This document shows positions 7,331 through 16,180 of a stretch of DNA of 20,971 nucleotides, one piece after another. The stretch is from the NCBI GenBank assembly GCA_012518475.1, contig JAAYSB010000168.1:1-20971 (forward strand), read 5' to 3'. This DNA comes from Intrasporangiaceae bacterium. GTDB lineage: Bacteria; Actinomycetota; Actinomycetes; Actinomycetales; Dermatophilaceae. The notes beneath the pieces are model-generated. The model worked only from the letters and a program-made list of their open reading frames with translations, was not told where the DNA came from and did no database searches. The translations under genes and the position numbers were made by a program. Numbering within the stretch: position 1 is the stretch's first letter; each line of letters opens with the position of its first letter.

Positions 7331-9196
7331 GTGGCCAACCCCATTCGGGTCTCTTCGCCTGCCGAGCTCAAGGCCCTGCCCGAGGACCAGCTGCCTGCCC
7401 TGGCGCAGGAGATCCGGACCTTCCTCGTCGACTCGGTCTCTCGCACCGGCGGTCACCTCGGCCCGAACCTCGGTGTCGTCGAGCTGACGCTCGCGCTGCA
7501 CCGGGTCTTCGAAAGTCCCTGGGACACCATCGTCTTCGACACCGGCCACCAGTCCTACGTGCACAAGATCCTCACCGGTCGCCAGGACTTCTCCGGCCTG
7601 CGGAGCAAGGGCGGGGTGAGTGGATACCCGAGCCGGGGTGAGTCGGACCACGACGTCGTCGAGAACTCGCATGCCTCGACCTCGCTGTCCTGGGCCGACG
7701 GCATCGCCAAGGCCCGCCGACTCAAGGGGGAGCGCGGCCGGCACACTGTCGCCGTCATCGGGGACGGTGCGCTCACCGGCGGTATGGCCTGGGAGGCCAT
7801 CAACAACATCGCAGCCGACAAGGACCTGCCGCTCGTCATCGTCGTCAACGACAACGAGCGCTCCTACGCGCCGACGATCGGTGGGCTTGCCGACCACCTC
7901 GCCACGCTGCGCACGACCAAGGGCTATGAGCACTTCCTCGACTGGGGCAAGTCCCGCCTGCGCCGGACTCCGCTCGTCGGGCTGCCGATGGAGCGGGCGC
8001 TGCACGGCATGAAGAAGGGCCTGAAGGACATGGTCGCCCCGCAGGGCATGTTCGAGGACCTCGGGCTGAAGTACGTCGGCCCGGTCGACGGTCACGACAT
8101 CCCGGCGATGGAGTCCGCGCTGCGCAAGGCGCGCTCGTTCGGCGGGCCGGTCCTCGTGCACGTCATCACCCAGAAGGGTCGCGGCTACGACCCGGCCGTC
8201 AACGACGAGGCCGACCAGTTCCACGGCATCGGCGTGATCAACCCCGAGACGGGCCTGCCCATCGAGATCGCCGGCCGGTCCTGGACCGACGAGTTCAGCG
8301 ACGCCCTCGTCAAGCTCGGCGAGGAGCGGGAGGAGGTCGTCGCTCTCACTGCGGCGATGATGATCCCGGTCGGTCTGAAGAACTTCGCCGACGCATACCC
8401 CTCCCGGACCTTCGATGTCGGCATCGCCGAACAGCACGCGGTGACGATGGCCGCCGGCCTCGCCTATGCCGGCCTGCACCCGGTTGTCGCGATCTACGCG
8501 ACCTTCCTCAACCGGGCCTTCGACCAGATGCTCATGGACTGCGCCCTGCACAACGCCGGGGTGACCTTCGTCCTCGATCGCTCCGGAGTGACCGGACCCG
8601 ACGGCGCCAGCCACCACGGAATGTGGGACATGGCCCTGGCCTCGATCGTCCCCGGTCTGCACCTGGCCGCTCCCCGGGACGGCGAGCACGTCGCCTCGGC
8701 GCTGCGCGACTCGATCGACATCAGCGACGCCCCCTCGATCATCCGCTTCCCCAAGGGCAGCTCGCCGGCCCCCATCCCTGCGCTGCGGGAGACCGGCGGC
8801 GTCGACGTCCTCTTCGAGAACACTCCCGCACCGGAGGTCGACGAGCTCGTCATCGGGGTCGGCTCGATGGTCCCGACGGCGCTCACGGTCACCGAGAAAC
8901 TCGCTGCCGAGGGCCGCAGCGTCCGCGCAGTCGACCCGGTCTGGGCGCTCCCGGTCAACCCTGCGCTGATCGAGCTGGCTCGCACGGCCGGTCGGGTCAC
9001 GGTCATCGAGGACAACCTCGTCAACGCCGGCGTGGGCACCCAGATCGCGCTCGCTGTCGCCGAGGCGGGGCTGGCTGTGCCGGTGCGGACCTTCGGCATC
9101 CCGAAGCGCTTCCTCGACCACGCATCGCGCGGGCAGGTCCTCGAGGAGATCGGTCTGACCGCCGACCCCATCGCCGGCGTCCTGCTCGAGGGCTGA
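7331..9196 (+). CDS. dxs: 1-deoxy-D-xylulose-5-phosphate synthase
   Basis: The thiamine-diphosphate enzyme that condenses pyruvate and glyceraldehyde-3-phosphate, the first step of the MEP isoprenoid pathway. 621 residues, close to the family norm. Visible motifs: GGHLGPNLGVVE at 40-51 with the catalytic-site His42; the ThDP/Mg motif GDGALTGG (144-151) through VVNDNERSYAP (171-181); YVGPVDGHD at 248-256; the transketolase pyrimidine-domain motif DVGIAEQHAV at 362-371 with the cofactor-activating Glu367; and DRSGVTGPDGASHHG at 416-430. The GTG start is supported by GAAAGGA 11 bases upstream and by the conserved N-terminal region beginning shortly after. Convergent with the lipoprotein gene, with 42 bases between the stops. 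Products would feed quinones, carotenoids and polyprenyl phosphates. Confidence 0.97.
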   Translation: MANPIRVSSPAELKALPEDQLPALAQEIRTFLVDSVSRTGGHLGPNLGVVELTLALHRVFESPWDTIVFDTGHQSYVHKILTGRQDFSGLRSKGGVSGYPSRGESDHDVVENSHASTSLSWADGIAKARRLKGERGRHTVAVIGDGALTGGMAWEAINNIAADKDLPLVIVVNDNERSYAPTIGGLADHLATLRTTKGYEHFLDWGKSRLRRTPLVGLPMERALHGMKKGLKDMVAPQGMFEDLGLKYVGPVDGHDIPAMESALRKARSFGGPVLVHVITQKGRGYDPAVNDEADQFHGIGVINPETGLPIEIAGRSWTDEFSDALVKLGEEREEVVALTAAMMIPVGLKNFADAYPSRTFDVGIAEQHAVTMAAGLAYAGLHPVVAIYATFLNRAFDQMLMDCALHNAGVTFVLDRSGVTGPDGASHHGMWDMALASIVPGLHLAAPRDGEHVASALRDSIDISDAPSIIRFPKGSSPAPIPALRETGGVDVLFENTPAPEVDELVIGVGSMVPTALTVTEKLAAEGRSVRAVDPVWALPVNPALIELARTAGRVTVIEDNLVNAGVGTQIALAVAEAGLAVPVRTFGIPKRFLDHASRGQVLEEIGLTADPIAGVLLEG

Positions 9197-9238
9197 ACCG
9201 GCCGCCTCAACGTCGCGATTGCGAGATGATGGCGGGGG

Positions 9239-9826
9239 TCAGGGGGCGGTCATCTCCTCGAGGCACTCCTGGGCCCGCGCTGCGGCCCGGTCGCCGGCGT
9301 CGAGGGTGTCCCCGGTCCACGTGACCGATCCCCACTGTGGGGTCACCGTCTCGCCGATGGCGCCGTGGCCGAGGTCGACCATCAACGGCTCGCCCGGTGG
9401 GGGATTGACGGTATTGGTCAGCCCGAGAGACCGGGTCCCCTCGCCCTCCACGGTCGTTCCGTCATCGGTCTCGAAGAGCCGGTCGACGGCGAGCACATAC
9501 CAGTCGCCGGTCGCGGTCGTCGCGGCGTAGACGACCGCCGCGGCGGTGACCGGTCCGGGATGGCTCGCGACCGAGATCTCGGCCCAGTCCAGAACATCGA
9601 CCGGTGGCTCGCCGCAGGTCAGCTCGTCGGCAGTCTCGTCGCTGACAGCGGACAGGCCCCCGGCATCAGGGGCCTCGGTGGGCAGGGGGTTCGGCGCGTC
9701 CGTGCCAGTGGAGTCCGGGTCCTGCGCTGTCTCGCCCCCGTCGGGGCTGCCGGACGAGCAGGCGGCGAGTGACACCACGAGGAGGGCGGCCGCGATCCCG
9801 GTGCTCAGGGCCCGACGTCGGTGCAT
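9239..9826 (-). CDS. Small secreted lipoprotein, function unknown
   Basis: A 195-residue protein with a type II signal peptide: MHRRR, a hydrophobic core and lipobox L-A-A-C with Cys23. An acidic, Ser/Gly/Pro-rich linker follows (about 24-60), then a compact domain with two cysteines (in ELTCGEP and AQECLEE) that could form a disulphide. It would be anchored to the outer face of the membrane. I do not recognise the domain. It starts nine bases after the HTH-murA stop, so it is probably cotranscribed with that gene; this hints at an envelope role but does not show it. Convergent with dxs. Confidence 0.8.
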   Translation of the reverse strand: MHRRRALSTGIAAALLVVSLAACSSGSPDGGETAQDPDSTGTDAPNPLPTEAPDAGGLSAVSDETADELTCGEPPVDVLDWAEISVASHPGPVTAAAVVYAATTATGDWYVLAVDRLFETDDGTTVEGEGTRSLGLTNTVNPPPGEPLMVDLGHGAIGETVTPQWGSVTWTGDTLDAGDRAAARAQECLEEMTAP

Positions 9827-9835
9827 CCGGCCGGC

Positions 9836-11374
9836 TCAGATGTCGCGGAAGATCTGGATCGTCGCACCGAGCTTGTTGAGACGCTCGGCGAGCTCCTCAT
9901 AGCCGCGGTTGATGACGTAGACGTTTCGCAGGACCGAGGTGCCGGGAGCAGCCAGCATCGCGAGGAGGATGACGACACCAGGACGGAGCGCGGGCGGGCA
10001 GACGACCTCGGCGGCCCGCCAGCGGGCCGTCGGACCCTCGATCTGAACGCGGTGCGGGTCGAGCAGCTGGACCCTGGCCCCGACCTTGTTCAGCTCGGTC
10101 AGATAGATCGCGCGGTTCTCATACACCCAGTCGTGGATCATCGTCGTGCCCTGTGCACACGCGGCGATGATCGCGAAGAACGGCAGGTTGTCGATGTTCA
10201 GGCCCGGGAACGGCATCGGGTGGATCTTGTCGATCGGCGCGTGCAGCGGGCCGGGAACAGTCGTGAGGTCGACGAGGCGGGTCCGTCCGTTGAGGGCGGT
10301 GTACTCCTCGCTCAGCTCGTACTTCATGCCCATCCCGTCGAGCGTGGCGAGCTCGATCTCGAGGAACTCGATCGGGACCCGCTCGATCGTGATCGCGGAC
10401 CCGGTGACGACCGCGGCGGCGAGCAGGCTCATGGCCTCGATCGGGTCCTCGCTCGGGAAGTACTCCACATCGACGTCGATCTCCTCGACCCCGGTGACGA
10501 CGAGGGTCGTCGTGCCGATGCCCTCGACGGTGACACCGAGCTTCTCGAGGAAGAAGCACAGGTCCTGGACCATGTAGTTCGGTGAGGCGTTGCGGATCGT
10601 CGTCGTGCCGGGGTGGCGGGCCGCGGCCATGAGAACGTTCTCGGTGACCGTGTCGCCACGCTCGGTGAGGACGATCGCGCGGTCCGGGCAGACCGACCGG
10701 TCGACCGTGGCGTCATAGAAGCCGTGCGTGGCCACCACGTCGAGCCCGAAGGACTTCAGCGCCGTCAGGTGCGGCTCGACGGTGCGGGTCCCGAGGTCGC
10801 AGCCACCGGCATAGGGCAGCTTGAACTCGTCGTGCTCATGCAGGAGCGGGCCGAGAAACATGATGACGGTCCGGGTCCGGCGCGCTGCCGCGATGTCGAT
10901 CTTGTCGAGCTCGAGCTGCGCGGGCGGGATGATCTCCAGGTCGTTCGTGCCTGGCAGCCATCTCGTCTGCACACCGATCGAGGTGAGCACCTCGATGATC
11001 CGGTTGACCTCCTCGATCCGGGCGATCGAGCGCAGCGTCGTTCGACCCTTGTTGAGCAGCGAGGCACACAGCAGCGCAACCGCGGCATTCTTGCTCGTCT
11101 TGACCGGGATCGATCCGGACAGCTTCTTGCCGCCCTCGATGCGCAGGTGCTGCGGCGCACCGGAGCCGAGGGAGACGAACTCACTGTCGAGGTGCTCACC
11201 GATCTCGGCGAGCTGCTCGAGCGAAAGGGTCTCTTTGCCCGCCTCGATCCGCTCGACCGTGCTCTCGGTGGTCGACAAGAGCTCGGCGAGCTCGGACCGG
11301 GAGATGCCCTTGTGGTGCCGGGCATCCCGGATGAGCGTCCCGATCCTGATGAGGTAGGTCTCGGATGGAGTCAC
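9836..11374 (-). CDS. murA: MurA-family enolpyruvyl transferase fused to an N-terminal HTH domain
   Basis: 512 residues. Residues about 8-65 form an Xre-type helix-turn-helix (RIGTLIRDARHHKGISRSEL...). Residues 75-512 are an EPSP-synthase/MurA fold. MurA attaches enolpyruvate from PEP to UDP-GlcNAc in the first committed step of peptidoglycan synthesis. MurA hallmarks present: SKNAAV (94-99) for substrate binding, the fosfomycin-target cysteine as Cys192 in AGGCDLGTRTVEPH, and RGYEELAERL near the end with the conserved Arg. The E. coli Asp369 region (DLRAS) appears here as PALRPG, so that Asp looks replaced by Ala. This HTH-MurA architecture recurs in Actinobacteria and is likely a MurA paralogue; the catalytic role is therefore uncertain. 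The GTG start has no Shine-Dalgarno but a -10-like TAGACT six bases upstream. Lies 26 bases after fadJ. Confidence 0.92.
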   Translation of the reverse strand: MTPSETYLIRIGTLIRDARHHKGISRSELAELLSTTESTVERIEAGKETLSLEQLAEIGEHLDSEFVSLGSGAPQHLRIEGGKKLSGSIPVKTSKNAAVALLCASLLNKGRTTLRSIARIEEVNRIIEVLTSIGVQTRWLPGTNDLEIIPPAQLELDKIDIAAARRTRTVIMFLGPLLHEHDEFKLPYAGGCDLGTRTVEPHLTALKSFGLDVVATHGFYDATVDRSVCPDRAIVLTERGDTVTENVLMAAARHPGTTTIRNASPNYMVQDLCFFLEKLGVTVEGIGTTTLVVTGVEEIDVDVEYFPSEDPIEAMSLLAAAVVTGSAITIERVPIEFLEIELATLDGMGMKYELSEEYTALNGRTRLVDLTTVPGPLHAPIDKIHPMPFPGLNIDNLPFFAIIAACAQGTTMIHDWVYENRAIYLTELNKVGARVQLLDPHRVQIEGPTARWRAAEVVCPPALRPGVVILLAMLAAPGTSVLRNVYVINRGYEELAERLNKLGATIQIFRDI

Positions 11375-11380
11375 CAGGAC

Positions 11381-11386
11381 AGTCTA
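11381..11386 (-). promoter_or_regulatory. -10 element, leaderless start of HTH-murA
   Basis: TAGACT on the minus strand ends exactly six bases before the GTG start at 11374, in the short gap after fadJ. This gives murA its own promoter in addition to any read-through. No clear -35. Confidence 0.45.
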
Positions 11387-11400
11387 TGTGCCGGTGCCGA

Positions 11401-13524
11401 TCACGCCGGAACGCTCGCCGCTCCGGGCGGCAGGATCCTCCGGCCGAGAACCTTCTCGGAGATGCCCTCGCGGTCGAGGAGCGGGATGACGCCGCCGTTC
11501 CAGAACTGGAAGCCGGCTCCCGTGATCATCGCCAGGTCGATGTCCATCGGCGCCTGGGCGACACCCTCCTGGAGCATAAGGCCGACCTCCTCGGCGATGA
11601 CCGACAGGATCCGCTCGCGCGTCTCCTCCACGCTCAGTGCCACGGGGGACTCCGGCGACTCGAGAAGCGCCTCGACCTCGGGGTCGAGGGAGCCGTCCGG
11701 CAGGTAGTACCCGGGCTTCCTCGCCTCGACGATCTTCTGTAGGTTCTTCGAGACATAGAACCGGTCACCGAAGGCCCGGTGCAGGGTCTCGCTGTTGTGC
11801 AGAGCGATCGCGGGGCCGACGAGGCCGAGCAGGACGAACGGCGGCATGGGGGCCAGGCCGCCGATGGCCTTGTTGGCGACCTCGACATCGGTGCCCTCGT
11901 CGACGATCTTCGAGAACTCGCCCATGAAGCGGCCGAGCAGCCGGTTGGTGATGAACGAGGCAGAGTCCTTGACGAGGATGCAGGTCTTCTTCAGCGACCT
12001 GCCGACGGCGAACGCCGTTGCGAGGGTCGCGTCGTCGGTCTGCTCGCCCGGGATGATCTCGAGCAGCGGCATGACCGCGACGGGGTTGAAGAAGTGGAAG
12101 CCGACGACCCGCTCCGGGTGCTCGAGCCTGCCGGCCATCTCAGTGATCGACAGCGAGGAGGTATTGGTGGCGAGGACACACTCGGCCGACACCACGGCCT
12201 CGACCTCGGCGAACACCTGCTGCTTGACCGACATCTCCTCGAAGACCGCCTCGATGACGAAGTCGGCGTCGGCGAAGCCGTCCTTGCTCGTCGAGCCGGT
12301 GACCAGAGCGCGCAGCCGGTTGGCGCGGTCCTGGTTGAGGCGCCCCTTGCCGAGCATCTGCTCGATCTCGTTGTGGACGTAGCCGACGCCCTTGGCCACG
12401 CGCTCCTCGTCGAGGTCGGTCATGACGACCGGCACCTCGAGCCGCTGGGCGAAGAGCAGGGCGAGCTGGCTGGCCATGAGGCCGGCGCCGACGATGCCCA
12501 CCTTGGTGACCTTGCGGGCTAGGGAGCGGTCGGGGGCCCCGGCAGGGCGCTTGGCCCGGCGCTGGACCAGGTCGAAGGCATACAGGCCGGCGCGCAGCTC
12601 GTCGCCCATGAGGAGGTCGCCGAGCGCCTCGTCCTCAGCGGCGAAGCCCTCGTCGCGTGAGCGGGTGCGGGCTGCCTCGACGAGGTCGATGGCGCGGTAC
12701 GGCGAGGGGGACCGGCCGGCGGTCTTGGCGTCGGCGAGCGCCCGGGCGGCGGCAGCCGCGGAGGTCCAGGCGGCCTCGTCAGTGGTGTGGTCGGTCCGCT
12801 CGACGGAGACCTCCCCGGTGAGGACCCGACCCGCCCAGCGCAGCGACTCCTCGAGGAAGTCACCGGGGGCGAACATCGCGTCGGCGATCCCGAGCCGGTA
12901 GGCCTGCGGGCCCTTGAGCATGCGGTTCATCGACAGCGGGTTCTCGACAATGACCTTGAGGGCGTTCTCCGGGCCGATCAGCCGGGGGAGGAGGTATGCG
13001 CCGCCCCAGCCCGGGACGAGGCCGAGGAAGACCTCCGGGAGGGCGAGCGCCGGAACTCCGGCGGAGATGGTCCGGTAGTCGCAGGCGAGCGCGATCTCGA
13101 GCCCGCCGCCCATGACGGCGCCGTTGACGAACGCGAAGGTCGGGACGGGCAGGTCGGCGATCGCACCGAAGGCGCGGTGTCCGGCCTGGGAGATCTCGAG
13201 GGCCTGCTCGCGCCTGGTCACGGTGGGGACGCCGGTGAGGTCGGCGCCGACGGCGAAGATGAACGGCTTGCCGGTGATCCCGACGGCGTGGATCTCACCG
13301 GCCTCGGCCCGCTGGCGGAGGGTGTCGACGACGCCCTGGAGCTCGGTCATGCCCTGCAGGCCGAAGGTGTTCGGCTTGGTGTGGTCATGACCGTTGTCGA
13401 GGGTGATCAAGGCCATGACCTTGGCCTCGGCGCCGTAGCCGGTGCCGGGGACGGTGAGGTCCTGGACGATCGGGTGGGTGACGACTTCCTCGTGCTGCGT
13501 GGTCTTCTCTGCTGTGGTCGTCAT
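11401..13524 (-). CDS. fadJ: Multifunctional fatty-acid oxidation enzyme: enoyl-CoA hydratase / 3-hydroxyacyl-CoA dehydrogenase
   Basis: 707 residues; the alpha subunit of a beta-oxidation complex. The N-terminal crotonase domain (about 20-230) has the oxyanion segment FAVGAD (90-95), NGAVMGGGLEIA with catalytic Glu143, and LPEVFLGLVPGWGG with Glu164. The central NAD-binding domain begins KVGIVGAGLM (341-350) and contains NTSSLSI (454-460) and GFHFFNP with catalytic His477, paired with Glu489 in LLEIIPGEQ. A C-terminal 3HCDH domain follows (FITNRLLGRFMGE, 524-536). Together these hydrate trans-2-enoyl-CoA and oxidise the 3-hydroxyacyl-CoA with NAD. The ATG lies three bases after the fadA stop, with GAAGGA within the fadA end as ribosome site, so the genes are one operon. 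Could equally be called fadB. Confidence 0.95.
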   Translation of the reverse strand: MTTTAEKTTQHEEVVTHPIVQDLTVPGTGYGAEAKVMALITLDNGHDHTKPNTFGLQGMTELQGVVDTLRQRAEAGEIHAVGITGKPFIFAVGADLTGVPTVTRREQALEISQAGHRAFGAIADLPVPTFAFVNGAVMGGGLEIALACDYRTISAGVPALALPEVFLGLVPGWGGAYLLPRLIGPENALKVIVENPLSMNRMLKGPQAYRLGIADAMFAPGDFLEESLRWAGRVLTGEVSVERTDHTTDEAAWTSAAAAARALADAKTAGRSPSPYRAIDLVEAARTRSRDEGFAAEDEALGDLLMGDELRAGLYAFDLVQRRAKRPAGAPDRSLARKVTKVGIVGAGLMASQLALLFAQRLEVPVVMTDLDEERVAKGVGYVHNEIEQMLGKGRLNQDRANRLRALVTGSTSKDGFADADFVIEAVFEEMSVKQQVFAEVEAVVSAECVLATNTSSLSITEMAGRLEHPERVVGFHFFNPVAVMPLLEIIPGEQTDDATLATAFAVGRSLKKTCILVKDSASFITNRLLGRFMGEFSKIVDEGTDVEVANKAIGGLAPMPPFVLLGLVGPAIALHNSETLHRAFGDRFYVSKNLQKIVEARKPGYYLPDGSLDPEVEALLESPESPVALSVEETRERILSVIAEEVGLMLQEGVAQAPMDIDLAMITGAGFQFWNGGVIPLLDREGISEKVLGRRILPPGAASVPA

Positions 13525-13527
13525 GAC

Positions 13528-14745
13528 TCAGGCGTCCTTCTCGTTGTTGTCACCACTGAAGTGCGGGTTCTCCCAGATGACGGCGCCGCCCATGCCGATG
13601 CCGATGCACATCGCGGTCATGCCGTACTGGACGGACGGGTCCTCCTCGAACTGACGGGCGAGCTGGGTCATCAGCCGGATGCCGGAGGACGCGAGCGGGT
13701 GGCCGGTGGCGATGGCGCCGCCGTAGCGGTTGACGCGCGGGTCGTCATCGGCGATGCCGAAGTGGTCGAGGAAGGCGAGCACCTGGACAGCGAAGGCCTC
13801 GTTGAGCTCGAACAGGCCGATGTCCTCGATGGACAGCCCGGCCTTGGCCAGGGCCTTCTCGGCGGCGGGAACCGGGCCGATGCCCATGACCTCGGGCTCG
13901 ACGCCGACGAACGCAAAGGTCACGAGGCGCATCTTCACCGGCAGACCGAGCTCGCGGGCCGCCTCCTCGGAGGCGATGATGCACGCGGTGGCGCCGTCGT
14001 TGAGACCGGCGCTGTTGCCGGCGGTGACGCGGCCATGCGCGCGGAACGGGGTCTTGAGCGCCGCGAGGTCCGCAACGGTCGTGCCGGGGCGCGGCGGCTC
14101 GTCGACCGTCGCCAACCCGTAGCCCTTGTCGGCGTGGCGCGTGGCGACCGGGACGAGGTCGGGCTGGATCCTGCCCTCCGCATACGCGCTCTGCAGCTTG
14201 TCCTGGGAGCCGACGGCATAGGCGTCGCTGCGCTCCTTGGTCAGCTGCGGGAAGCGGTCGTGGAGGTTCTCGGCGGTGTTGCCCATCGAGAGCGCCTCGG
14301 GGTCGACGATCTTCTCGGCGATGATGCGGGGGTTGGGGTCGACGCCCTCACCCATCGGGTGGCGGCCCATGTGCTCGACGCCGGCCGCGATGGCGATGTC
14401 ATAGGCGCCGAAGCCGATCGCCGAGGCGACGTTGGTCACGGCGGTCATCGCACCGGCGCACATGCGGTCGACGGAGTATCCCGGGACGGTGTTGGGCAGG
14501 CCGGACAGCAGGGCGGCGGTGCGACCGAGGGTGAGTCCCTGGTCGCCGATCTGGGTGGTCGCGGCGATGGCGACCTCCTCGACCTTGTCCTTCGGCAGCT
14601 GCGGGTTGCGCCGCAGCAGCTCGGTGATGCACTTGATGACAAGGTCGTCGGCGCGGGTCTGGGCATACATGCCCTTCTCCCCGGCGCGGCCGAACGGGGT
14701 GCGTACCCCGTCGACGAAGACGACATCAGAGGCCGTGCGCGGCAT
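13528..14745 (-). CDS. fadA: Acetyl-CoA acyltransferase (3-ketoacyl-CoA thiolase)
   Basis: 405 residues, standard thiolase length. It performs the thiolytic last step of beta-oxidation, releasing acetyl-CoA. Active-site residues are all present: nucleophile Cys96 in VDRMCAGAM, the NEAF motif at 315-318, His349 in GGAIATGHPLASSG, and the second Cys380 in TAMCIGIGMGG. The start ATG has an upstream GAAGGGA. It is the first gene of the fadA-fadJ operon; its stop is three bases before fadJ. A perfect palindrome 28 bases upstream of the start is a likely repressor site. Biosynthetic acetoacetyl-CoA thiolase is the alternative, but pairing with fadJ favours degradation. Confidence 0.95.
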   Translation of the reverse strand: MPRTASDVVFVDGVRTPFGRAGEKGMYAQTRADDLVIKCITELLRRNPQLPKDKVEEVAIAATTQIGDQGLTLGRTAALLSGLPNTVPGYSVDRMCAGAMTAVTNVASAIGFGAYDIAIAAGVEHMGRHPMGEGVDPNPRIIAEKIVDPEALSMGNTAENLHDRFPQLTKERSDAYAVGSQDKLQSAYAEGRIQPDLVPVATRHADKGYGLATVDEPPRPGTTVADLAALKTPFRAHGRVTAGNSAGLNDGATACIIASEEAARELGLPVKMRLVTFAFVGVEPEVMGIGPVPAAEKALAKAGLSIEDIGLFELNEAFAVQVLAFLDHFGIADDDPRVNRYGGAIATGHPLASSGIRLMTQLARQFEEDPSVQYGMTAMCIGIGMGGAVIWENPHFSGDNNEKDA

Positions 14746-14772
14746 ACCGCTTCATCCCTTCGCGTGAAGAAC

Positions 14773-14792
14773 CACTAAGCGACCGCTTAGTG
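14773..14792 (-). promoter_or_regulatory. Perfect 20-bp palindrome, candidate operator of fadA-fadJ
   Basis: CACTAAGCG at 14773-14781 and CGCTTAGTG at 14784-14792 are exact inverted repeats around a two-base centre (AC). The size and A/T-containing arms are typical of TetR-family operators, which often govern fatty-acid oxidation genes. It sits 28 bases upstream of the fadA ATG, in the region where the promoter must lie. No regulator gene is in the window. Confidence 0.65.
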
Positions 14793-14917
14793 ACCGTATT
14801 CAGCGTAACGAGAACAGGTATGCCCGGCTCACCAGATCCGGTGAGGCGCTGGTCACGTTCGCCGGGAGCTCCGACTCGGCGCGGGTCCTGCGGAGGGGGT
14901 ATGCGTGGGTCCGCCGG

Positions 14918-16180
14918 TCAGACCCTGGCCTCGGCGAACGCCTCGACGAGCATCGGTGCGACGATCTCGCGCTGCCAGGACCGCACGCCGTGACCGGCGA
15001 GAGCGGCGGCGAAGGCTTCTTCGGTGTGCGTGCTCGGCGGGGTCCACACGACCCGGCGGAGCGGGTCGGGAGAGCAGACGTTCTCGACGGGGATGGTGTG
15101 CTCCTCGGCGAACGCGGTCAGCCGGGCGCGTACCGCGGCAAGTCGGGCAGCGGCGAGGGGGTTCTTGTCGGGCCAGGCCTTGGCCGGGGGAGGCCCGTCG
15201 TTGGGGAGGGATCGCTCGGGCAGGAACCGCTCCTCGAGCTCGTTGCCGCGGCGCACTGCGGCCAGCCACTGCCGTTGGTAGCGGGCTGCGGCCCGGTTGC
15301 GCGGGAGGTCGGCGCCGGTGTGCGGCTGCGAGAGGGCGATCTCGACGAGGACGGCGTCCGGGACGATCCGACCCGGACTGACGTCCCGCTCGGCAGCGAT
15401 CGTGTCCCTGGCCTCCCACAGCTCGCGCATGATGCCGAGGCCGCGGCGGGTGCGGACCTTGTTGATGCCGGAGGTGCGGCGCCACGGCTCGGCCCGCACG
15501 GCAGGCGACCAGTCGAGGAGGGCCTCGAACTCCTCCCGGGCCCACTCCGACTTGCCCTGCCGCCACAGGTCGGCGCCCATGAGGTTGCGCAGCTCGCCGA
15601 GGACTTCGACGTCGAGAGCGGCGTAGCGCAGCCACGGCTCGGGCAGCGGTCGCGTCGACCAGTCGACGGCCGAGTGCTCCTTGGCGAGGCTGATGCCGAG
15701 GTAGTGCTCGAGCACCGCGGCCAGGCCGACCCGCGGCAGGCCGAGCAGGCGGCCGGCGAGCTCGGTGTCGAAGAGCTGGCGGGGGCGCAGGCCGACCTCG
15801 GCGAGACAGGCGAGGTCCTGGGTGGCGGCGTGCAGGATCCACTCGGCATCGCCGATGACGTCGGAGAGCGGGGTCAGGTCCGGGCAGGCGATGGGGTCGA
15901 TGAGCCAGAGCCCCGAGCCCTCACGCTTGAGCTGGACGAGATAGGCGCGCTGGCCGTAGCGGTAGCCGGATGCACGCTCGGCATCGATGGCGACCGGACC
16001 CTCGCCCCCGGCGATCGCAGCCGCGACCTCGTCGAGCTCACGCTCGTCGGCGACGACGTTGGGGACCCCGTCCTCGGGGGTGTGCAGAACCGGCAGCGGG
16101 GGGCCGGCGGGCGGGGGCGAGGTGGCGGGCCGGGTCGTCGTCGCCGGATCTGGTGTGTCCCCGCTGGTCTGCTCGGTCAT
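14918..16180 (-). CDS. rnd: Ribonuclease D family 3'-5' exonuclease with HRDC domain
   Basis: 420 residues. RNase D trims the 3' ends of tRNAs and other small RNAs. The DEDDy exonuclease domain has motif I as AIDAERASGYRY with Asp66 and Glu68, motif II as ATQDLACL with Asp122, and motif III as LRYAALD with Tyr186 and Asp190, so the metal-binding set is complete. An HRDC domain follows (about 240-290, NKVRTRRGLGIMRELW), then a C-terminal helical tail. The N-terminal 35 residues are Pro/Thr-rich. Start ATG 16180 is chosen because it overlaps the DUF3000 stop as ATGA and because sequence upstream is simply DUF3000 in another frame. Translation is probably coupled to DUF3000. Confidence 0.94.
   Translation of the reverse strand: MTEQTSGDTPDPATTTRPATSPPPAGPPLPVLHTPEDGVPNVVADERELDEVAAAIAGGEGPVAIDAERASGYRYGQRAYLVQLKREGSGLWLIDPIACPDLTPLSDVIGDAEWILHAATQDLACLAEVGLRPRQLFDTELAGRLLGLPRVGLAAVLEHYLGISLAKEHSAVDWSTRPLPEPWLRYAALDVEVLGELRNLMGADLWRQGKSEWAREEFEALLDWSPAVRAEPWRRTSGINKVRTRRGLGIMRELWEARDTIAAERDVSPGRIVPDAVLVEIALSQPHTGADLPRNRAAARYQRQWLAAVRRGNELEERFLPERSLPNDGPPPAKAWPDKNPLAAARLAAVRARLTAFAEEHTIPVENVCSPDPLRRVVWTPPSTHTEEAFAAALAGHGVRSWQREIVAPMLVEAFAEARV

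Noticed and set aside
7274..9121. 615-codon open frame on the minus strand opposite dxs
   Set aside because: The frame is a GC-rich antisense shadow of dxs, with Arg/Asp/Gly-rich low-complexity sequence and no recognisable domain. dxs itself is unambiguous.
12787..14778. 663-codon open frame on the plus strand opposite fadA and fadJ
   Set aside because: It spans two well-identified genes in antisense, has Gly/Asp/Arg-rich sequence and no motif, and would cover the fadA upstream palindrome.
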